From Verrucomicrobiota bacterium (GTDB lineage Bacteria; Verrucomicrobiota; Kiritimatiellia; SS1-B-03-39; UBA6053), in contig JAFIGC010000011.1 of NCBI GenBank assembly GCA_020831635.1, positions 1-64,000 on the forward strand: a stretch of DNA of 64,000 bases, given 5' to 3'. The translations under genes and the position numbers were made by a program. Positions within the stretch are counted from its first letter, which is position 1; each line of letters begins with the position of its first letter. Below are positions 7,180 through 17,006 of the stretch, in pieces. The notes under the pieces are model-generated. The model did no database searches. It had not been told where the DNA came from and was given only the letters and a program-made list of their open reading frames with translations.

Positions 7180-8841
7180 CTACTCTTCCACCACCTGAAG
7201 CTCATGGCCCTTGAATTTGATGCCATTGAGCTTTTTCAAGGCTTTGTCGGTATGCGCCGCCGATAAGGTCACCCGACTCTCACGCGGGCCGAGTTCAATG
7301 TAGCCCACCGCCTCCTTGGGAATTTTGGAGGCCCCGAGGATCACCCCGAGAATATCGCCGGCCTTGATGCGCTGACTGCGGCCGACGTTCAGAATGATGT
7401 TGCGGGTGGGTCCCATGTCCGCATGGGCATCACCGCCGCCTTCCGACGGACCCCGCAGTTTTTTGCCGCCTTTTTTGGGCGGCTTGGGTCCGCCTCGGGC
7501 GGACTCTCGGGCGGACTGGGGTTCGGGAATCGCTTCGGGCACGGGTTTGCCGGAGGCCTTGTCGGCCAGATCGATCAACGCGGAAATAATGTCGGTGGGG
7601 CTGTGCCCCTGCTCCAACAAACGATCCACGAGCGCGTCATGGCGTTTGAAATCTCCCGCATCCAATACCCCGCGCAGACTTTCGAAAAAGAGATCGGCGC
7701 GGCGTTCCTCCAACTGCTCGACGGTGGGCACCCGCCCGCGTTTGATCTTGGCTTTGGTGAAACGCATGATGTTCTGCAGACGGTACAATTCCCGGCCCGC
7801 CACCAAGGTAATGGCCTTGCCCTTGCTGCCCGCGCGCCCGGTGCGGCCAATGCGGTGAACATAGTCTTCGCCATCGTTGGGCAGGTCATAGTTGAACACC
7901 ACTTCGATGTCCTTCACGTCCAAACCGCGGGCGGCGACATCGGTGGCCACCAGAAATTCAAAGCCGCGCTTGCGGAACCGGTTCATGACCCGTTCGCGCA
8001 TCATCTGGGAAATGTCGCCGTGCAGCTTGTCCGCCAAATATCCGCGTGCGCTCAAATGTTCCACCAGATCGTCCACCATCATTTTGGTGGCGCAGAAAAT
8101 GATGCCGTAGCGAATGTCTTCCATGTCGATGAGCCGACAGAGCACTTCCAGCTTGCTGCGGCGGTCCACCTCGTACCACACCTGCTCGATTTCCGGGGCG
8201 GTGAGTTCTTGGGACTCAATATGCACCCAAACCGGATCGCGGGTAAAGCTTTTGATGAGTTTGGCGATGGGCGGCGGTACCGTGGCCGAAAACAGCACTG
8301 TCTGCCGGCTGTCCGGCATGCGGGACAACACCGACTTGATGTCGTCCATGAACCCCATGTCCAACATGCGGTCGGCCTCGTCGAGAATCACGGTGCGGAT
8401 TTCATCCAGCTTGAGGCTGCCGCGGTCCAAGTGATCCAGCACCCGCCCCGGCGTGCCAATGACAATGTGGGCGCCCTGATGCAGCCCCCGGAATTGGCGC
8501 TCATAGGATTGACCGCCATAAATCGGCAATTCGCGCACGCCCTTTTTGCCCTGGGCGAGTTTCGCGGTTTCTTCCGCCACCTGCAAGGCCAACTCGCGGG
8601 TCGGACACAGAATCAGCACCTGCGTGGCCTTCGAGGTCACGTCAATTCCCTCAATGGCGGGAATGGCAAAAGCGGCGGTTTTGCCGGAGCCCGTCTGGGA
8701 TTGCCCCACCATATCCTTGCCCGACATCAGCGCCGGAATGGTTGCGGATTGAATGGGCGTGGCTTCTTCAAAGCCCATGGCCGCCACCGCTTTTAAAATG
8801 CCGGGAGAAAGGTTCAGTTCGTCAAATCGTTTTTTTTCCAT
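7180..8841 (-). CDS. DEAD-box ATP-dependent RNA helicase with C-terminal DbpA-type RNA-binding domain
   Basis: This 553-residue cytoplasmic RNA helicase of the DeaD/CsdA/DbpA group unwinds RNA in ribosome assembly or mRNA turnover. Motifs run in order: Q motif ATPIQSATIP, motif I SQTGSGKT, PTRELA, TPGR, DEAD (LDEADRMLDMGF), SAT, then VATDVAARGLD and HRIGRTGR. A Pro/Gly/Lys-rich linker (residues about 430-470) leads to a DbpA-type RNA-recognition domain, starting NIILNVGRSQRIKAGDILGV and ending KFKGHELQVVEE. ATG at 8841 follows AGGGGAGG; an earlier start five codons upstream lacks a ribosome-binding site. It is divergent from the giant gene at 8997. Which paralogue (deaD, csdA or dbpA) is not decided. 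Confidence 0.93.
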   Translation of the reverse strand: MEKKRFDELNLSPGILKAVAAMGFEEATPIQSATIPALMSGKDMVGQSQTGSGKTAAFAIPAIEGIDVTSKATQVLILCPTRELALQVAEETAKLAQGKKGVRELPIYGGQSYERQFRGLHQGAHIVIGTPGRVLDHLDRGSLKLDEIRTVILDEADRMLDMGFMDDIKSVLSRMPDSRQTVLFSATVPPPIAKLIKSFTRDPVWVHIESQELTAPEIEQVWYEVDRRSKLEVLCRLIDMEDIRYGIIFCATKMMVDDLVEHLSARGYLADKLHGDISQMMRERVMNRFRKRGFEFLVATDVAARGLDVKDIEVVFNYDLPNDGEDYVHRIGRTGRAGSKGKAITLVAGRELYRLQNIMRFTKAKIKRGRVPTVEQLEERRADLFFESLRGVLDAGDFKRHDALVDRLLEQGHSPTDIISALIDLADKASGKPVPEAIPEPQSARESARGGPKPPKKGGKKLRGPSEGGGDAHADMGPTRNIILNVGRSQRIKAGDILGVILGASKIPKEAVGYIELGPRESRVTLSAAHTDKALKKLNGIKFKGHELQVVEE

Positions 8842-8935
8842 GCCTCCCCTTACCAAACCTACGGCAAAAAGCCATCATGGAATCATTTCGAACAACCACT
8901 TCCTTAATTGTGCGAAAATTTCATATAAGAAAATC

Positions 8936-8965
8936 TTGATTTATGGTTTTCCCTATTGGTATTAT
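8936..8965 (+). promoter_or_regulatory. putative sigma-70 promoter of the giant FecR/PPC gene
   Basis: TTGATT (8936-8941), an 18-bp spacer and TATTAT (8960-8965) lie in a markedly AT-rich patch about 30 bp before the start codon at 8997. The ribosome-binding site CAGGAG is at 8984-8989. The same TTGATT-N18-TATACT layout precedes the vWA gene. Confidence 0.55.
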
Positions 8966-8996
8966 ATTTATTAGTAATATTATCAGGAGCTCAATC

Positions 8997-11900
8997 ATGA
9001 AAGCATCATCTTGTTCCATTCGTTTTACCTTTACTGGTGTTTTGGTTGGTTTTTTCTTATCCTCCATGAGTTTGTATGGTCAGGAGGCCTCCGACGCGCG
9101 AATCATTGACGCGGCCCGAAGGGTTCACGAGGGCACGGCCACCCTGTCCGACAAATCGGTACTCATCAACAACAATGCCCGGCTCAATACACTCGGGAGG
9201 TCGGGGGGGCTTGTTCCGGGCAATCCGGGCCTCAACCAGTCCTATTACAACAGTTCACAGGATTATTTCAGCCGGGCCAATCAAATTGCGGCCCGTCGGG
9301 CCGCCAAAGAGGTCGGGGTGTCCATCCGGGTCCAACCTCGCAAACCCGGCCAAGTGAGCTACAACCCGGGGACGGACACGGATTTGATCGTGTATCGGGG
9401 GGCGGACGGGAAGCTGATCACCAAACAACAACTCGACGCGCTGGACGCGGCTCACCAGAAGCATTTGAAAAAAATCCTGCGCAGCATGGGTCAGACCCCG
9501 CCCGCGGGTCGAATTGACGCCAACACGGATTTCATGCCCCACCCGGATCACACCACCCGGCAAACATTTCAGCAACAATCGAATCAGATCAATGCACGGG
9601 GGGGAGCCGCTTACACCGATCCCGCCGCGGTACGGGTGGAATACCAAATGCGAAACCCCAACGGACCCGAGCGAATTTCGGTGAGTGATGCGGGGCGTTA
9701 CGTTTCGCAGCAGCAGTTCCATGCCGACCGTCATTTTCGGGCCGCCAATCAGTTGAACCATCACGCCAGTTCCTTGGAAAAACAGTTCGGGCCGAATGCG
9801 ACCGCCGCTCAAAAATCGCAAATTGCCCATCTTCGGGACCAGGCGCACATCCTACAGCAAAATGGTGCCAAGTATATCGACCGGATCAACCAAGTTACCG
9901 ACACCGTGGCCCGACAGAACCACGTGACCGTGTCGCGTGGCCCGGAAACCGACGCGGACCGGGCCGCCCGCCGGGCGGCGGGGCCGCGGAGGACGTTGCC
10001 GGACGATCCCCCGCCCATGGGCCCCAAAAAGATCAGTGCCGTGGATATGGCCACCGCCAAAACCGCGGGTCTGAGCGAACAGCTTACGCGCAAGGCGGTG
10101 ATGGCCCACGCGGACACCATGGCGAGGATTGCCGCCGCCAACCCCGGCCAAGCGGCGGCGGCGCGTGACAGTATCGCGCGGGCCATGGCCCGTCTGCCAC
10201 CGTCGCAACAGGGGGAAATTCTCCAAAACCTGGAGCGGACGGCGGGGAAAACCTTTACCAGCAATGTGGCCAAGCAGGCCCGCCAATACCAACGCCCCAT
10301 TCCTCCCGCAGCCACCCAAACCCTTACCCAAAGAGCTTTGGAGGCGGTGGGCGCCACCCTCAAGGCCACGGCCATTCTGAATGTGGCCGCAGACATCAAA
10401 GAGATTCTCACCGCAGACGACCCGGCGGCCGTGTTGGCCCAAAAAGCGACGGGGTATGCGGACGGCTTGTCGGGCGGCTCCATCACCACGGCAGAAAAAC
10501 TCGGTGATTTTGAGCACTTGCAGGTGGAGCACGACGCCTATCTTCAAGGCGTGGAGCGGGTGCTCCATCAGGCGATTGAGGTCAAACTCCGCCGCATGGG
10601 GGTGGACCGCGAGGAAGCGCGGCGCATTTCCAACGCCTTCTATCGCGGGGATTTGGAAGCTTTTCGATCCAAAGCCCGGGAACTGAAGGCCGCCGGCATC
10701 GTGGACCCTCATCCAGAGCGAGGCGGATTGGAGGGTGTGAGCGCCTGGGACCAGGATGACACCGCACTGGAGCGTCTGCTGGGTATCGGCGAGGGCATTT
10801 TGCAGGCCGGACAGCGCGCCGGGGAGTTTGCCAAGGACGCGGTCATGGAAACCGGGGAAATTTTGGTGGGGCTCACCGAATCCGGCGTGCTGAAGGAATT
10901 GGTTTGGGAGCGTGATCCACGTTTGCTGATCGACATCTACAATGAGCGCAAGCACGCCGCCACCCAAACCGCCTTGAGTCGGGAGGAAATGATTGCCTAC
11001 CTCGAGGCGCTGGGGGCTTCGCCCGTCGGAGCCCGCAGGGCGACCGCCGCCCTCTTGGACGACGGGGATGTCTCCGATTTCCGCCGACTGGTGGCCGTGC
11101 TTCAGGATCGACGCGCCCGCCGCGAAAAAGAAGCGGCAGAAGAGGATGAAACGTTTGACGGGGAATTCGGAGAGGGCGAAGAGGCCGGGCCCGAAGATCT
11201 CAGGAACGTGGATCCCATGGCGGTCGCGGAGATTATTGATGCCACCGGCGTTCGGATCATCCGGGATCCAGCCAATGTCCCGGAGGGCGCCTTGCAGGAG
11301 GGGAGCGTGGTCATGACATCCTCAGGAAGCTGGGTCAGAGCATATGGCGGCTGGCGCACCGAGGAAAATCCACCCAATCACCCCAAAGAAGTCGGCCCGT
11401 TTGCGGTGCGCCCGGGGAAATACCGGGTGCATCTCAGCTATTCCCCCGATATTCCCGCCAGCATGACTGCCGGAAATTGGAACACGGGCATGTCGGTTTC
11501 CTTTTCCTCGCCGGGGGCACCTGGCGCGCGCGGGGTGGCGAGTATTCAGGAAGGCGCCAGGGACAAGCCCAGCGGAGAGGGCTCCCGGGAGTTTGTGATT
11601 GACAGACCCGGGCAAATCAAGGTGCGTTTTAGCATGGCGGCGAGCAGAGGTCAGGCTGGTGGCTACGCCGAACATGCGCAAAGCTATCAGGGTTCCATCA
11701 CCCTGTTGGAACCTACCTTGCAAGAAACGGCGGAGGCGGGGACCGAAATTGCTTCCGGGGACGTCATTCAGGTGGGCACCCGGGATGCCACCGTGGCGTT
11801 ATGGGACGGGACCTTGGTCACGTTGCGCGCGGGTAGCGAGGTGCGCGTGGAAATGACCCCCGAGGACCGTCTGCGGGTCACCGTGCTGAAAGGTTCCGGC

Positions 11901-14687
11901 CGCTTTGCGCGCAAAGGGCAGGCTTTTGGCAGTTTGGAGGTGGTGTCCCCCGATGGCAAAAATCTCGTTCGCCCCCGCGGCACCGACTTTATCGTGTCCG
12001 CTTCGGGGGTGGAAGTGGTGGAGGGGTCGGTCGAGATCACCGCCGAGGGCCAGCCGCCCGTCGCGGTGGAGGCCGGCCAGCGCTTTCATGCCGAAACCCG
12101 TGAAATACATCCGCTGGAACTCGATTCGCTTGGGCCCGCACTTTCCGTGGACGGATTCCCCCTGCTTCGGGAGTACTGGATGCCGGATGCGGAAGACTTC
12201 GGGGAAAAGAACTCCCGTTTTGCGGGCAACGCCGTGCCGGGGGGCTGGTGGCTTGCCGATCCGCCTTTGCGAACAGCCTCCCATCCCCTGGAAATTGAAA
12301 CCCCCGCCGAGGGAAGCCTGCGTCTCACCGTGCCCGCCAACAGCCGTTTGGATGATGCCGGCAACACCGCCCCGCGCCTGATGCACAAGGTGACCGGGGA
12401 TTTTCTATTGGAGGCGGTGGTCACGCTGGAGGGAGAAGGGACGGACTGGGCCGGGTTGCAGTTCATTGCCAGATCCCCGGGATCCTTCGCGGGTTCGCGG
12501 CACGGCCATTTTCCGCGAACAACGGGAGATGGAGCCGGACAACATTACTGGCTCGGCCCCTATCTCGTGGCCAGAACCGGAGGTGGCGTGATCCGGGTTC
12601 CCGCACTCAATCAGTCCGGACATGCCGATTGGCCCGAAGCGGGAGACGGCCCGGTTCGGCTTTTTGTGGCCCGTTTGGACGGAAAATTCGCAGTCTATTG
12701 GAGTTTGGACGGTGAAAATTGGTATTTGGCCGCCTTGCCGGAGGCCGACCTCCCGGAAACACTGTGGGTGGGCTGGGCCTTTGTCAATACCCCGCATCGA
12801 CAGACCCCCGCCGTTTTTCAACTCGACAAGGTTCGACTCGTCACCGCCCCTGCCGGGGAGATTCCACCCCCGGCGTGGAGTGTCACCGCGCGGAACGGGC
12901 GAGCGTTTTTGGAGGAAGATGATGCGGTGCGACTGGTCTTGGATGGAGCCGCTCCCGGCTCTGTTCGCGCCTTTTCCGGGCGGATGATGGAAGGGGATTT
13001 TGACGTGGAAGCCCGTTTCGAAACCGGAACCTGGGAAGCCAATCCCGGAGAGATCCGCCGATGGTCGCTTGCCGCCGTCTATCCGGGGGAAAATGGGCTT
13101 GCCGTGGGCTGTGAGGCAAGCCATGCGGGACAACGCTACGGTCTTTTCATTCAGTCCAGACCGGAATTTTCGACGCGAACCGCATTCTCCCCCGTTTCCC
13201 CGGTGATCTCCGAAGCCGAGGGCAGGTTGCGGCTCAAGCGGGAGGGGGGCCTCCTCACCGCATACTACTGGCGCGGAGGGCAGTGGGAATACTGGCGCGC
13301 GGCTCCGTACCGGAACAAGGAAAAAGGTGAATACGCAGGCCCGGTTTACCTTCGCCTTGAGGTCTCCAACGGCCACACCGAACAAAGCGCCGCCCCCATG
13401 GAGGTTCGATTTGATGTGCAATCTCTGCTTGAGGAAACTCAGGAAATTTCTCCGCCTGTCGTCCCCCCCGAGAATTTGGTCCGGGCCCGCCGTCTTCTCG
13501 CCGAAGCCGCCTGGCAGGAGGCCCGGGGAGAACAGGCGTTGGCACTGGAGGCTTACTTCAAAAGCCTGGCGTTTTTGCCGGACGAGGAAATCGAAGCCAA
13601 AATCAAAAGCCTGGACCCCGCCCGGCTGGCTCCGCTTCTCACCCTGGGTGAACCCCATAGAGCATTTCTGTCCGAGGGGACCGCCGCCGATTGGTACCGG
13701 GTGACCCTGCCCACTCACGGCGATTTACATGTGAAAGCCGAGGGGTATGACATCTTGCGTTTTGGTTTGGACATCCTCACAGAGAAACGCTCCATTGCCA
13801 ATGCGCGAATCGGCAACACTTCCTCGAATGAGGTCACAAGGACGGGTCTTGCGCCTGGAGATTATTTTGTGCGGCTGAACCGCAGCAGCGGGGACGGTCC
13901 TTATGTGATCGAGGCCCGGCTTGATGCTCAGCCCACAGACTCCGATCCCGAGCCGAACGACAACTTTGAGCAGGCGAAACCCATTCCTCATGGTGCCAAG
14001 TCTTCCGGTCTTCTGGGATATGGGAATGGCGTCACCCACGACCGCGTCGATTGGCACGCCATCCAACTGGAAGCCCCCGGCGATCTTTTGGTAAATGTCG
14101 AGGGAGAGGACCGACTCACCAATTTCACCCTCTACCTGCATGACGTGGATGGACGGCGCGAATTGGGCCGGGATACGGGCGGCATGAAAAATTCACGAAG
14201 TGTCGCCCGCGCGGGTCTGGCTCCCGGAACCTATTTCGCGTCGGTTTGGCACTCCTCCGGTCATGGCGCTTATCAAATCCACCCCAAATTCACCCCTTCC
14301 GCCCATGCGGAAGTGTGGGAGTTACCCCCCAACGACACCCTTGAAACAGCCAGGAACATCCCATTCAACGAAAAAACCACCGGACTCCTTGGCTATGGCA
14401 ACGTGGAGCGGTCGGACTTGGTGGATTGGTTCTCCATCACCCTCGAAACGCCCGGCGATTTGCGAGTAGAGATCCATGCGGAGGATTCCCTCGGCAATTT
14501 TGTGGTTTATCTTTACGAGATGGAAGGGAAACGCGAACTGGCTCGTGACATCGGGGGACCCAAAAATTCCCGTGTCGTCTCCCGAGCCGGTCTGGCGGCG
14601 GGAACCTATCATCTTCAAGTGCGACACGGCTCGGGCCAGGGCGCGTTCTTTGTGCAACCCACCCATACGCCTCCGAATTCGGAATGA
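8997..14687 (+). CDS. giant exported protein: novel N-terminal region, FecR domain, laminin-G-like domains, TPR-like motif, three PPC-like domains
   Basis: This 1,896-residue protein starts at ATG 8997 (CAGGAG upstream) with signal peptide MKASSCSIRFTFTGVLVG ending near SLYGQ. Residues 30-320 are an undescribed helical region with GTDTD (about 125) and MPHPDHTTR (about 179), both matched at nearly the same position in the protein at 27957. Residues 320-760 are Ala-rich helices. About 918-1025 is a FecR domain (VQVG..., VTVLKGSGRF, RGTDFIVS). About 1130-1275 and 1322-1478 are DUF1349/laminin-G-like beta sandwiches (FAVYWSLDGENWY). Residues 1495-1538 carry the TPR-like motif shared with genes 23522-27957. 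The C-terminus has three PPC-like domains (about 1555, 1658, 1782) with GLAPGTYF-type repeats. It is likely a cell-surface or outer-membrane-associated scaffold; its function is unknown. Confidence 0.85.
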   Translation: MKASSCSIRFTFTGVLVGFFLSSMSLYGQEASDARIIDAARRVHEGTATLSDKSVLINNNARLNTLGRSGGLVPGNPGLNQSYYNSSQDYFSRANQIAARRAAKEVGVSIRVQPRKPGQVSYNPGTDTDLIVYRGADGKLITKQQLDALDAAHQKHLKKILRSMGQTPPAGRIDANTDFMPHPDHTTRQTFQQQSNQINARGGAAYTDPAAVRVEYQMRNPNGPERISVSDAGRYVSQQQFHADRHFRAANQLNHHASSLEKQFGPNATAAQKSQIAHLRDQAHILQQNGAKYIDRINQVTDTVARQNHVTVSRGPETDADRAARRAAGPRRTLPDDPPPMGPKKISAVDMATAKTAGLSEQLTRKAVMAHADTMARIAAANPGQAAAARDSIARAMARLPPSQQGEILQNLERTAGKTFTSNVAKQARQYQRPIPPAATQTLTQRALEAVGATLKATAILNVAADIKEILTADDPAAVLAQKATGYADGLSGGSITTAEKLGDFEHLQVEHDAYLQGVERVLHQAIEVKLRRMGVDREEARRISNAFYRGDLEAFRSKARELKAAGIVDPHPERGGLEGVSAWDQDDTALERLLGIGEGILQAGQRAGEFAKDAVMETGEILVGLTESGVLKELVWERDPRLLIDIYNERKHAATQTALSREEMIAYLEALGASPVGARRATAALLDDGDVSDFRRLVAVLQDRRARREKEAAEEDETFDGEFGEGEEAGPEDLRNVDPMAVAEIIDATGVRIIRDPANVPEGALQEGSVVMTSSGSWVRAYGGWRTEENPPNHPKEVGPFAVRPGKYRVHLSYSPDIPASMTAGNWNTGMSVSFSSPGAPGARGVASIQEGARDKPSGEGSREFVIDRPGQIKVRFSMAASRGQAGGYAEHAQSYQGSITLLEPTLQETAEAGTEIASGDVIQVGTRDATVALWDGTLVTLRAGSEVRVEMTPEDRLRVTVLKGSGRFARKGQAFGSLEVVSPDGKNLVRPRGTDFIVSASGVEVVEGSVEITAEGQPPVAVEAGQRFHAETREIHPLELDSLGPALSVDGFPLLREYWMPDAEDFGEKNSRFAGNAVPGGWWLADPPLRTASHPLEIETPAEGSLRLTVPANSRLDDAGNTAPRLMHKVTGDFLLEAVVTLEGEGTDWAGLQFIARSPGSFAGSRHGHFPRTTGDGAGQHYWLGPYLVARTGGGVIRVPALNQSGHADWPEAGDGPVRLFVARLDGKFAVYWSLDGENWYLAALPEADLPETLWVGWAFVNTPHRQTPAVFQLDKVRLVTAPAGEIPPPAWSVTARNGRAFLEEDDAVRLVLDGAAPGSVRAFSGRMMEGDFDVEARFETGTWEANPGEIRRWSLAAVYPGENGLAVGCEASHAGQRYGLFIQSRPEFSTRTAFSPVSPVISEAEGRLRLKREGGLLTAYYWRGGQWEYWRAAPYRNKEKGEYAGPVYLRLEVSNGHTEQSAAPMEVRFDVQSLLEETQEISPPVVPPENLVRARRLLAEAAWQEARGEQALALEAYFKSLAFLPDEEIEAKIKSLDPARLAPLLTLGEPHRAFLSEGTAADWYRVTLPTHGDLHVKAEGYDILRFGLDILTEKRSIANARIGNTSSNEVTRTGLAPGDYFVRLNRSSGDGPYVIEARLDAQPTDSDPEPNDNFEQAKPIPHGAKSSGLLGYGNGVTHDRVDWHAIQLEAPGDLLVNVEGEDRLTNFTLYLHDVDGRRELGRDTGGMKNSRSVARAGLAPGTYFASVWHSSGHGAYQIHPKFTPSAHAEVWELPPNDTLETARNIPFNEKTTGLLGYGNVERSDLVDWFSITLETPGDLRVEIHAEDSLGNFVVYLYEMEGKRELARDIGGPKNSRVVSRAGLAAGTYHLQVRHGSGQGAFFVQPTHTPPNSE

Positions 14688-14689
14688 AC

Positions 14690-14741
14690 CCTGAATCCAT
14701 GAGATTGTGCGGATTCACAGCAAAGATCTCACGGTTTCAGG
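14690..14741. repeat. REP-like 52-bp hairpin, copy A
   Basis: The ends CTGAATCCATGAGAT and ATCTCACGGTTTCAGG are imperfect inverted repeats around TGTGCGGATTCACAGCAAAG. The reverse complement of this element occurs at 37674-37724 with a single mismatch. It directly follows the giant gene's stop (14687) and may double as a transcript end. Confidence 0.85.
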
Positions 14742-14785
14742 TGAACCCAAGCCAGGAAAAAAATCAGAAATCGACTCTTTTTTCG

Positions 14786-14815
14786 TTGATTTCCTTTTTC
14801 ACTTTAACCTATACT
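14786..14815 (+). promoter_or_regulatory. putative sigma-70 promoter of the vWA/Tag-like operon
   Basis: TTGATT (14786-14791), an 18-bp spacer and TATACT (14810-14815) in AT-rich sequence, about 100 bp upstream of the vWA gene. No other good promoter is seen before 33607, consistent with one long transcript. Confidence 0.55.
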
Positions 14816-14913
14816 ACAGATAGGACATGATGATTATAGAATTTTTTAAGATTTATTAAACAAATTGATAACATATATTTTTCCTCTAACCACCAAAATG
14901 ATTGGGAAATGAC

Positions 14914-16995
14914 ATGAAAAAAAATACTGGTTTCATCCTGACGGCCCTGGTCGCCTTTTTTGCGTTCACGCTCCACTTGAATGCGCAAGAACCTGCCGTG
15001 CTCCGCGCCCCGGTTCTTGTTCCCGGAAAGACCCTCCCCCTCCGCGTGCTGACCCGACCTTTCTCGAGTGTGCGGTCCGAACCCTCCGAAGAGGCCTCGC
15101 TGCTGCGGGAAAATGTCCCCGCCTTTCAACCCTTTTATGTCTATACCCGCCCACCCGTCACGGACTTTGGCGAACAGGAGGGCTGGTACGAAGTCGGAGA
15201 CAGCTCTCGCGGCGATATCGTGGGATGGATGCATGCCGCCGATGTGATGGAATGGCATCAGGCCATGTGCCTGGCCTATACCCACCCCGACGGACGCGAC
15301 CCGGTCATGATGTTCGCACGCAAGGCCCCCCTCATGGAATTGACAGCCGCCCCCGATCGGGACGGTCAGGTCGAAGCGCTCTTGGAAACCTTGGCTTCGG
15401 GGGAGATCCCCGAGGACTTCCCTCTGGTTTCGGTGGAACCCAAACGCCCGGTTTTCATGTTCATCGAAGAACAGTTTTATTTGCTGCCCATTCTGAATCA
15501 CGAGCCGATTGAAATGGAGGGGCGCGAAGGCCGACTGCTTCGCCTCGCTGCCGCCACCACCGCCGCCGGCGGCCGCGGTTCCACCACGCTCCAGGACGAA
15601 GCTTTTGTCAAAAGCGCCGTAACCACCAGCGATACCCCTTCCGAAAAATTGAAAGACTTGAAAGTGGAGGTGGTGTATGTGATCGACACCACCGCGAGCA
15701 TGCAACCCTATATCGATGGCACCCGTGCCGCCATCCAACGCGTGGCCGCACGCATTGCCGACAACCCGGATGTTGCCGAGAACGTTCGATTCGGCCTCTG
15801 GGCCTTCCGTGACTCCCTCGACATTCCCGGCATTGAGTATCTCACGAAAAACTTCACCCCGGAACTGGTGGCCGCCTCCGATTTTGCCGAGATTCTCGAA
15901 CAGGTCGAGGAAGCCAAGGTCGGCAGCCAGGGCTACCCCGAGGATGTGTTCTCTGGAATCGACAAAGCCCTGACCGAAACCGCCTGGTCACCCGACTCCC
16001 TCAAGTTTATCATCCTCATCGGCGATGCCCCCTCCCACCCCAAGGGGCACCGTTGGAATGCCTCGGGAAAAGGAGCCGAAGAACTGCGCCAATTTGCCAA
16101 CGACGCCCGGATTTTCATCCAGTCCGTTCACATCAAGGAAATGCGGGACCCCCGCGTCTTGCCATACCACGAACTGACCGAACAGCAGTTTTCCAAACTT
16201 GCGCAAAACCGGGGTGTCTCCGCAGACGGAGGATCTTCCTACCTTGCGGTCGCCGCCCATGACGAAGCCGCGTTCGCGGCCCTCTCGGACGCCATGCTCA
16301 AGGTCTTCGAATCCGCCTTGGAATCGGCCCGTCAAGCGGGGGATCTCTCCTCGGTGACCCGGGCGGAGCATCCGGACGATTTGGAGGTCACCTTGGATGT
16401 GAATCGCAAAACCTCCGAAGAAGCCGCACGCGAAGCCGATGCGGTCACCTCGCAAATGGTCCGGGCCGCCCTCGTGGATTGGATCGGAAAGGTGGAAAAC
16501 GTGCAAGCGCCCCGTGACATCACCGCCTGGGTAGTGGACAAAGATCTGCGCGACCCCGCCATTCCCTCTCTGGAAGTCCGGGTGTTGGTCAACAAAAACC
16601 AGCTCGACTCCCTGCGCACCGTCCTCCAGGAACTCATGGTCGCGGGACGACGCGGGCAGATCGCCAATGAAAACTTCTTTGACGCCCTCCAAGCCACTTC
16701 CGCCACCCTCTCCGTCACCCCGGAACAAATTCGTAACGCCCGCACCATCGCGGAAACCGGATTGATCCCGGATTTTCTCGTCGGTCTCCCCTACAACAGC
16801 CGCATCATGGCCATGAGCAATGACGACTGGCGCGCCTGGTCCCAGGATCAACAAGACGAATTTCTCAACGATCTGGACGCCAAGATTAGTTACTACGGCG
16901 CCCTGCACGACGAACCGGGGGTTTGGGTCCGCCTCAATCCCGGGGACGATCCAGACGAGCATGTTCACCCCCTGAGCCTGGAAATGCTTCCCTGA
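14914..16995 (+). CDS. secreted SH3-like / von Willebrand factor A protein, resembling the periplasmic part of PpkA
   Basis: This 693-residue protein starts at ATG 14914 with signal peptide MKKNTGFILTALVAFFAFTL ending near LNAQ. Residues 40-110 form an SH3-like module (LPLRVLTRPFSSVRSEP, FYVYTRPP, GWYEVGD, GWMHAADVMEW). About 110-200 holds VEPKRPVFMFIEEQFYLLPI. A vWA domain follows (about 250-470) with MIDAS DTTAS at Asp258/Thr260/Ser262 and FIILIGDAPSH. The RVLTRP, FYVYxR, GW and EQFYLLPIL pattern is what I know from the region after the transmembrane helix of PpkA-type T6SS kinases. No kinase domain is fused here. It is probably a periplasmic sensor or adaptor. The C-terminal 220 residues are helical and unassigned. 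Confidence 0.8.
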   Translation: MKKNTGFILTALVAFFAFTLHLNAQEPAVLRAPVLVPGKTLPLRVLTRPFSSVRSEPSEEASLLRENVPAFQPFYVYTRPPVTDFGEQEGWYEVGDSSRGDIVGWMHAADVMEWHQAMCLAYTHPDGRDPVMMFARKAPLMELTAAPDRDGQVEALLETLASGEIPEDFPLVSVEPKRPVFMFIEEQFYLLPILNHEPIEMEGREGRLLRLAAATTAAGGRGSTTLQDEAFVKSAVTTSDTPSEKLKDLKVEVVYVIDTTASMQPYIDGTRAAIQRVAARIADNPDVAENVRFGLWAFRDSLDIPGIEYLTKNFTPELVAASDFAEILEQVEEAKVGSQGYPEDVFSGIDKALTETAWSPDSLKFIILIGDAPSHPKGHRWNASGKGAEELRQFANDARIFIQSVHIKEMRDPRVLPYHELTEQQFSKLAQNRGVSADGGSSYLAVAAHDEAAFAALSDAMLKVFESALESARQAGDLSSVTRAEHPDDLEVTLDVNRKTSEEAAREADAVTSQMVRAALVDWIGKVENVQAPRDITAWVVDKDLRDPAIPSLEVRVLVNKNQLDSLRTVLQELMVAGRRGQIANENFFDALQATSATLSVTPEQIRNARTIAETGLIPDFLVGLPYNSRIMAMSNDDWRAWSQDQQDEFLNDLDAKISYYGALHDEPGVWVRLNPGDDPDEHVHPLSLEMLP

Positions 16996-17006
16996 AGAGG
17001 CCCGCC

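Noticed and set aside
7423-8796. 457-codon plus-strand frame over the helicase gene
   Set aside because: Antisense shadow of a clearly conserved DEAD-box gene.
8997-14687. FecR-type iron-siderophore sigma regulation
   Set aside because: The FecR fold is one part of a giant exported protein with no sigma factor or TonB receptor nearby; FecR folds occur widely in surface proteins.
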